Shown here piece by piece: positions 7,601 through 11,643 of a DNA stretch of 11,643 nt. This DNA is from Actinomycetota bacterium. GTDB taxonomy: Bacteria; Actinomycetota; Rubrobacteria; Rubrobacterales; Rubrobacteraceae. The notes beneath the pieces are model-generated. The model was not told the origin of the DNA. It ran no database searches and saw only the letters and a program-made list of their open reading frames with translations. Position 1 is the stretch's first letter. Each line of letters begins with the position of its first letter. Location: NCBI GenBank assembly GCA_020200675.1, contig JAIVIG010000030.1, positions 1-11,643 on the forward strand, written 5' to 3'. A program made the position numbers and the translations under genes.

Positions 7601-8611
7601 GTGGACGCGGTGAAGAAGATCGCCGAGACGGTGCTCTACGAAGGGTACGTCTTGTGGCCCTACCGCCGGTCGGCGAAGAAGAACCAGCAGCGCTGGACGT
7701 TCGGGGGGGTGTATCCGCGAGCCTACAGCGAGGCCAGGGGCGAGGACGATCCCTGGTTCATGCAGACCCAGTGCCTGGTGTCGGGGGACGAAGAATCCAC
7801 GATCGGGGTGAGGGTACGTTTCCTGCACGTCGCCGAGCGCAGGGTCGGCAAGAAGAGGGGCGATGTCTTAGAGTTCGTGGACGAGCTGCGGGTCGGGGGA
7901 GAGCTTTACCTGTCGTGGGACGAGGCGATCGAACGGGAGATAGTGGTCGGACGGTTCGAGCTCTCCGACCTGCTGGAGTCGCCTATGCGGGTGGGGATAG
8001 ATATTCCCGGGGGGAGCAGGGAGGAGCTGCTGGCGGAGCCCGGCGGGGAGGTCGTGGGGGCCGTGGTGCGCGGGTGGCGCACGCTGTGCGGGACGGTGGA
8101 GGTAGAGGCCGAGCTCTTGCGGGAGGGCGTATTCAGGGTAACGGTCGGGATAACCAACACCACTCCTTGGGATGGAGAGGACCGGGAGAGCACGCTCAGG
8201 CAAACCTTCGCTTCGACGCATACGGCGCTGGAGGTAGAGGGAGGGGAGTTCGTCTCGCTGATGGATCCGCCGGAGGAGTTCCAGGAGGATGTACGAGAGT
8301 GCGAGAATTTGAAGACGTGGCCGGTGCTGGTTGGGGAGGAAGGGGATGGGAGCATGCTGCTCTCGTCCCCGATCATCCTCTACGACTACCCCCAGGTCGC
8401 CCCCGAGAGCCCCGGCGACTTGTTCGATGGGGGCGAGATCGACCAGTTGCTCGTTCTGAACATTCTCTCCCTCACGGATGAGGAGAAAGAAGAGATGCGC
8501 GCCTCGGACCCGCGGACGCGAGAGATCCTGGAGAGAACCGAGTCTCTTTCGCCGGAGGAGCTTATGAACCTGCACGGGGCCGTCCGGGAGTTCCGGATGT
8601 TGAGGGAGTAG
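7601..8611 (+). CDS. Conserved-looking 336-aa protein of the hydrogenase operon, function unknown
   Basis: The frame starts at GTG 7601, one base after the DUF6084-like stop, with GGGGGTGGAGCGG upstream as a likely ribosome-binding region. The product has no signal peptide, no membrane span and no metal motif, and only three scattered cysteines. It opens with a block rich in basic and aromatic residues (GYVLWPYRRSAKKNQQRWTF, ~15-34). A beta-rich middle holds an ITNTTPWDG turn and FASTHTALEV. A very acidic C-terminal region of ~100 residues contains PIILYDYPQVAPESPGDLFD and a helical tail. The LWPYRRSAKKNQ opening suggests a specific conserved family seen at group 1h loci, but no domain name is recalled. 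Immediate coupling to the genes on both sides argues for a job in building or operating the same enzyme. Confidence 0.78.
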   Translation: MDAVKKIAETVLYEGYVLWPYRRSAKKNQQRWTFGGVYPRAYSEARGEDDPWFMQTQCLVSGDEESTIGVRVRFLHVAERRVGKKRGDVLEFVDELRVGGELYLSWDEAIEREIVVGRFELSDLLESPMRVGIDIPGGSREELLAEPGGEVVGAVVRGWRTLCGTVEVEAELLREGVFRVTVGITNTTPWDGEDRESTLRQTFASTHTALEVEGGEFVSLMDPPEEFQEDVRECENLKTWPVLVGEEGDGSMLLSSPIILYDYPQVAPESPGDLFDGGEIDQLLVLNILSLTDEEKEEMRASDPRTREILERTESLSPEELMNLHGAVREFRMLRE

Positions 8612-8614
8612 CGA

Positions 8615-8929
8615 ATGGACTTTTTTCGAGAGCTGGAGGGGAAGCCCACGCTTCGGAGCGTGACCGTTGGTGGCGTCGAGGTCGAGAAGGGGAGTCGGGT
8701 CCTGCTCTGGCCCAACTCCGGCGGGGATATCATGGACATCGTCCTCGCGGGGAAAGTCGCAGTCGTCGAGAGCATAGAGCAGGATTACGAGGAGCGGGTC
8801 TATATCGCGGTCACGTTGGAGGACGATCCGGGCAGAGATCTGGGCGGGGATGGCATCCTCGGGCACCGGTTCTTTTTCTCCCCCGAGGAGATCGAACCGC
8901 TGGACCTGGAGGACTTTCGTGAGCCGTAA
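8615..8929 (+). CDS. Conserved-looking 104-aa protein of the hydrogenase operon, function unknown
   Basis: The ATG start lies 3 nt after the previous stop, and the end overlaps the endopeptidase gene by 11 nt. The small acidic protein is beta-rich (VTVGGVEVEKGSRVLLWP, MDIVLAGKVAVVESIEQDY, RVYIAVTLEDDPG) and ends with GHRFFFSPEEIEPLD. It reads like a compact barrel or SH3-like fold, with no cysteine and no membrane segment. The pattern VLLxP....DIMD...GK.AVVESIE is remembered from other actinobacterial hydrogenase loci, without a named function. Overlap with the protease gene suggests a maturation role, possibly as a chaperone for the large subunit; this is inference. Confidence 0.75.
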   Translation: MDFFRELEGKPTLRSVTVGGVEVEKGSRVLLWPNSGGDIMDIVLAGKVAVVESIEQDYEERVYIAVTLEDDPGRDLGGDGILGHRFFFSPEEIEPLDLEDFREP

Positions 8930-9431
8930 GCGCGTCCTGGTCGCCGGTTTGGGCAACATCTTCCTCGGCGACGACGGCTTCGGGGTCGAGGTGGTGAGGC
9001 GGTTGGCGGAGCGCGAGATGCCGGAGGGCGTCGAGGTGAAGGACTTCGGTATTCGGGGGATGGATCTGGCCTACGCGCTGCAGGAGGACTACGAGGCCGT
9101 CGTCTTCGTGGACGCCGTCCCGCGGGGTGAGGAGCCGGGCACTGTCTACCTTATCGAGCCGGAGATCGAAGAAGACGGGGAGGTGTCGCTGGACACTCAC
9201 GGGATGGACCCGGTAAGGGTGATCAAACTATCCCGCGCTCTGGGCGCCAAACCGACCCGCACCCTCGTAGTGGGCTGTGAGCCGCGGGTGGTTCTGAGCG
9301 GAGAAGACTACGACGATATGCTGATGGAGCTGAGCGAGCCGGTGCAGGCGGTGGTGGGGGAGGCCGTGAAACTGGTAGAGTCGCTGGTAGAGGAGATCGG
9401 TGGAGAGGGCAAGGTTCGTTCCGGGCGTTGA
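8919..9431 (+). CDS. Hydrogenase maturation endopeptidase (peptidase M52, HyaD/HybD type)
   Basis: This 170-aa protease removes the C-terminal tail of the large subunit after nickel insertion. It shows the family pattern: GLGNIFLGDDGFG at the N-terminus with Asp19 in the place of the HybD nickel-sensing Glu16, Asp65 in FVDAV (HybD Asp62) and His94 in DTHG (HybD His93). All three metal-binding positions are therefore filled. GTG 8919 is chosen because GGAGG (8908-8912) sits 6 nt upstream and the protein then begins right at the conserved first strand. The in-frame extension to 8850 lies inside the previous gene and lacks family similarity. The 11-nt overlap with that gene implies translational coupling. 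The natural substrate is the hhyL product encoded in the same operon. Confidence 0.94.
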   Translation: MSRKRVLVAGLGNIFLGDDGFGVEVVRRLAEREMPEGVEVKDFGIRGMDLAYALQEDYEAVVFVDAVPRGEEPGTVYLIEPEIEEDGEVSLDTHGMDPVRVIKLSRALGAKPTRTLVVGCEPRVVLSGEDYDDMLMELSEPVQAVVGEAVKLVESLVEEIGGEGKVRSGR

Positions 9432-9458
9432 GCTTTTCGGCGGAGAGGAGGTGGAGTC

Positions 9459-9560
9459 GTGAAGAAACTACTGTTTCTAGGCTTGGTAGCGGGAGCCGTG
9501 GCTGCAACGGTCGCGCAGTGGCCGGATATCAAACGTTACCTCAATATACGCAACATGTAG
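9459..9560 (+). CDS. 33-aa single-span membrane peptide (DUF6893-like)
   Basis: This gene is very short, but its start is strong: GGAGGTG (9447-9453) lies 5 nt before GTG 9459. The product begins MKKLLFLGLVAGAVAATVA, one hydrophobic helix preceded by two lysines, followed by a short basic tail QWPDIKRYLNIRNM. There is no signal-peptidase site or cysteine. The helix plus the (D/E)xxRYLxIR tail matches what I recall of the DUF6893 small-protein family in actinobacteria, often near hydrogenase genes. It lies 27 nt after the endopeptidase. The sequence predicts an inner-membrane peptide with its charged end exposed. It could anchor the otherwise soluble hydrogenase or its electron-transfer partner at the membrane; that role is a hypothesis. 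Confidence 0.72.
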   Translation: MKKLLFLGLVAGAVAATVAQWPDIKRYLNIRNM

Positions 9561-9565
9561 AGTTC

Positions 9566-9655
9566 ATGGAGCTCGAGTTGCGAACCGATTCGAGCGGCCC
9601 TACGGAGGGAAGCGCCGCGGGGACTCCCGCGCGCCCGCAGGGGACGGCGTCGTGA
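9566..9655 (+). CDS. Possible 29-aa ORF coupled to hypF
   Basis: An ATG 5 nt after the 33-aa gene opens a 29-codon frame whose TGA overlaps the hypF GTG start in the arrangement GTGA (9652-9655). The peptide begins MELELRTDSSG and is otherwise rich in Gly, Ala, Pro and Thr, with no recognisable motif. There is no good ribosome-binding sequence, so it would rely on re-initiation from the upstream gene. It may exist only to couple hypF translation, or may not be translated at all. Confidence 0.35.
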   Translation: MELELRTDSSGPTEGSAAGTPARPQGTAS

Positions 9656-11643
9656 GAACGCCCACCCGGGAGCGTCGGGAGATCTCCGTGCGGGGCATCG
9701 TGCAGGGCGTGGGATTCCGGCCCTTTGTCTACGCCCTGGCGCGGCGGCGCGGGCTTGCCGGGCTGGTGCGCAACGACGCCGAGGGGGTCCATATCGAGGC
9801 GGAGGGACCCCCGGAGGAGCTGGAACTTTTCGTGCGGGAGGTAAGGGAGGAGGCCCCGCCGCTGGCCGTTGTCGAAGCGGTGGCCTGGCGGCCTCTCGCG
9901 GTGCGGCGGGAGAGGGAGTTCCGCATCGAAGAGAGCCTGGAAGGGGTCCGGCGGCGAGCCCTGATCTCACCGGATGTCGCCACCTGCGAAGACTGCCTCG
10001 AAGAACTCTTCGACCCCACGGACCGGCGTTACCGGTACCCGTTCACCAACTGCACCAACTGCGGACCGCGGTTCACCATAACCCGCTCGGTACCCTACGA
10101 CCGGGCCATGACCACGATGGCCCACTTCGAGATGTGTCCGGAGTGCCAGAGGGAGTACGACGAACCCTCCGACCGCCGCTTCCACGCCCAGCCCAACGCC
10201 TGCCCGGTCTGCGGACCACAGGCGCGAATTCTGGACCGCTCAGGCCAGGAGCTACACGATGAGCCGAATGATCCTATTCTGCGCACGGCCCAGTTACTGC
10301 GCGGGCGAACCATCGTGGCCATCAAGGGCCTAGGTGGCTACCATCTGGCCTGCGACCCGTTCGACGCCGAAGCAGTGAGGGCTCTACGAGGACGTAAGGT
10401 GCGCCAGGACAAGCCGTTCGGGCTCATGGCCCGGGACCTCGCGCAGGTCCGGGAACTCTGCTGGGTGAAACCGGAGGAAGAAGCGCTCCTCTCTTCCCCG
10501 GCGCGGCCCCTAGTGCTCCTGGAACGCCGGGAGGACGATGGGGTGGCCGAAGAGGTGGCCCCGCGCCAGAAAACTCTTGGAGTCATGCTGGCCTACACCC
10601 CGTTGCACCATCTCCTGTTGCACGACGCCGGGATACCGCTCGTGATGACCAGCGGCAACAGGTCTGACGAACCCATAGCCTACCGGGACGAGGAAGCCTT
10701 CGAGCAGTTGGGCGACATAGCCGACTATTTCCTGGTACACGACCGGCCCATCCATATGCGCACCGACGACAGCGTGATGAGAGTAGCCCAAAGAGAGGTG
10801 TATCCTATCCGGCGCTCCCGGGGCTATGCTCCGGCCCCGCTGGCGATGGCGGAGAGCTTCGGTCGGCACGTTCTGGCATGCGGGGGTGAGCTCAAGAACA
10901 CCTTTTGTGTGGCAAAAGAGCGCCACGCTTTCTTAAGCCACCACATCGGGGACCTGGAGAACTACGAGACCCTGCGGTCCTTCCGGGAGGGGATCGAGCA
11001 CTACTGCCGGCTCTTCGACGTGCAGCCGGAGCTGGTGGCCTACGACCTGCACCCGGAGTACCTCTCCACCAAGTACGCCCGGGAGCTCGAAGAGGCCGGG
11101 CTCCCGGCGGTGGGCGTGCAGCACCACCACGCGCACGTCGCGAGCTGTCTGGCGGACAACGAACGCCCGGACGAGGAGCGTGTGATCGGGGTCGCCCTGG
11201 ACGGGACCGGCTACGGGACCGACGGGGCCGTCTGGGGCGGAGAGTTCTTCGAAGGGAGTATCCGGGACGGGTTTGTGCGGCGGGCGCACCTGGAGTATGC
11301 TCCCTTGCCGGGGGGAGCAGCCGCTATCCGGCAGCCGTGGCGCGGGGCGCTCGCGCGGCTCATAGACCTCTACGGAGAAGAAGAGACCCTGAAGCTACCG
11401 CTCCCGTTGGTGCGGGAAGCAGGAGAGCGAAACGTGCGGCTCATTGGCCGGCTCGTGGAGCGCGGCTTGAACACCCCACCGACCTCCAGCGCGGGACGAC
11501 TCTTCGACGCCGTGGCGGCCATCGTCGGGGTACCGGGTTCCCGGCGGACTACATACGAGGGGCAGGCGGCGGTGGAGCTGGAATTGGCCGCAAGCGGCTC
11601 GGAGAGTGGGGGGTATCCGTTCCGGCTGAGGCCCGAAGAGGAA
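9652..11643 (+). CDS. hypF: Carbamoyltransferase HypF, 3' end beyond the window
   Basis: HypF uses carbamoyl phosphate and ATP to make the carbamoyl-AMP/thiocarbamate that becomes the cyanide ligands of the NiFe centre, working with HypE. 664 codons are open without interruption to the window edge; about 90-110 more are expected. In order: an acylphosphatase domain (VQGVGFRPF, with catalytic Arg23), two zinc-finger pairs (Cys112/115 with 134/137, and Cys162/165 with 184/187), a YrdC-like domain (about 205-390, with KGLGGYHLACD and RQDKPFGLM), and a Kae1-like domain with HHHAH from residue 491 and DGTGYGTDGAVWGGEF from 517. All key motifs are present. The GTG start has AGGGGA (9639-9644) 7 nt upstream and overlaps the preceding short ORF by 4 nt. 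The other hyp genes (A-E) are not in this window and probably follow. Confidence 0.97.
   Translation, partial: MRTPTRERREISVRGIVQGVGFRPFVYALARRRGLAGLVRNDAEGVHIEAEGPPEELELFVREVREEAPPLAVVEAVAWRPLAVRREREFRIEESLEGVRRRALISPDVATCEDCLEELFDPTDRRYRYPFTNCTNCGPRFTITRSVPYDRAMTTMAHFEMCPECQREYDEPSDRRFHAQPNACPVCGPQARILDRSGQELHDEPNDPILRTAQLLRGRTIVAIKGLGGYHLACDPFDAEAVRALRGRKVRQDKPFGLMARDLAQVRELCWVKPEEEALLSSPARPLVLLERREDDGVAEEVAPRQKTLGVMLAYTPLHHLLLHDAGIPLVMTSGNRSDEPIAYRDEEAFEQLGDIADYFLVHDRPIHMRTDDSVMRVAQREVYPIRRSRGYAPAPLAMAESFGRHVLACGGELKNTFCVAKERHAFLSHHIGDLENYETLRSFREGIEHYCRLFDVQPELVAYDLHPEYLSTKYARELEEAGLPAVGVQHHHAHVASCLADNERPDEERVIGVALDGTGYGTDGAVWGGEFFEGSIRDGFVRRAHLEYAPLPGGAAAIRQPWRGALARLIDLYGEEETLKLPLPLVREAGERNVRLIGRLVERGLNTPPTSSAGRLFDAVAAIVGVPGSRRTTYEGQAAVELELAASGSESGGYPFRLRPEEE

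Noticed and set aside
8850..8918. Longer N-terminus for the maturation endopeptidase
   Set aside because: Family members start at the GxGN strand, and the GTG at 8919 has a GGAGG site at ideal spacing.

Overview
The window is GC-rich actinobacterial DNA. The best guess is a Rubrobacter-like or other deep-branching actinobacterium, because AGG arginine and ATA isoleucine codons are used freely, GTG/TTG starts are common, and the accessory genes resemble those of actinobacterial hydrogenase loci. The lineage is an inference from codon style and gene content, not from a marker phylogeny.

Layout. Positions 1-365 hold most of a transfer-messenger RNA (ssrA) whose extreme 5' end lies outside the window. 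A CorA-type divalent-cation transporter follows (545-1588). A small glutaredoxin-like gene (1610-1840, minus strand) converges on it. A 266-nt spacer (1841-2106) carries a candidate promoter in each direction. From 2107 to the window end, all genes lie on the plus strand and form one tightly packed hydrogenase operon.

The operon encodes a group 1h (formerly group 5, 'actinobacterial' high-affinity) [NiFe]-hydrogenase. In order it contains the small subunit hhyS, the large subunit hhyL, a NifU-domain/Rieske-like redox protein (HhyE-like), a cysteine-rich DUF5947-like protein, a 78-aa disordered protein, a DUF6084-like protein, a 336-aa and a 104-aa protein of unknown function, the C-terminal maturation endopeptidase, a 33-aa single-membrane-span protein, a possible 29-aa ORF, and hypF. 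hypF is still open at the window end. Such enzymes oxidise atmospheric H2 and feed electrons to the respiratory chain during starvation. The structural genes, the presumed electron-transfer protein, the large-subunit protease and the cyanide-ligand synthesis gene are therefore transcribed together.

The most important observation is that hhyS is broken as written. Residues up to the Cys142/CMG160 region read in one frame and the rest of the subunit reads in the next frame. Roughly 98 nt are missing between them, judged by the remembered family pattern. The missing stretch should carry the fourth proximal-cluster ligand (a GCP motif). Every other gene of the operon looks intact, so this is either a very recent inactivation or an assembly/consensus error. 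Other points of interest are a perfect 12-bp hairpin between hhyL and the accessory genes, a four-cysteine version of the Rieske-like site in the HhyE-like protein, the 33-aa membrane peptide, and an unusual tmRNA tag ending in CYAA.
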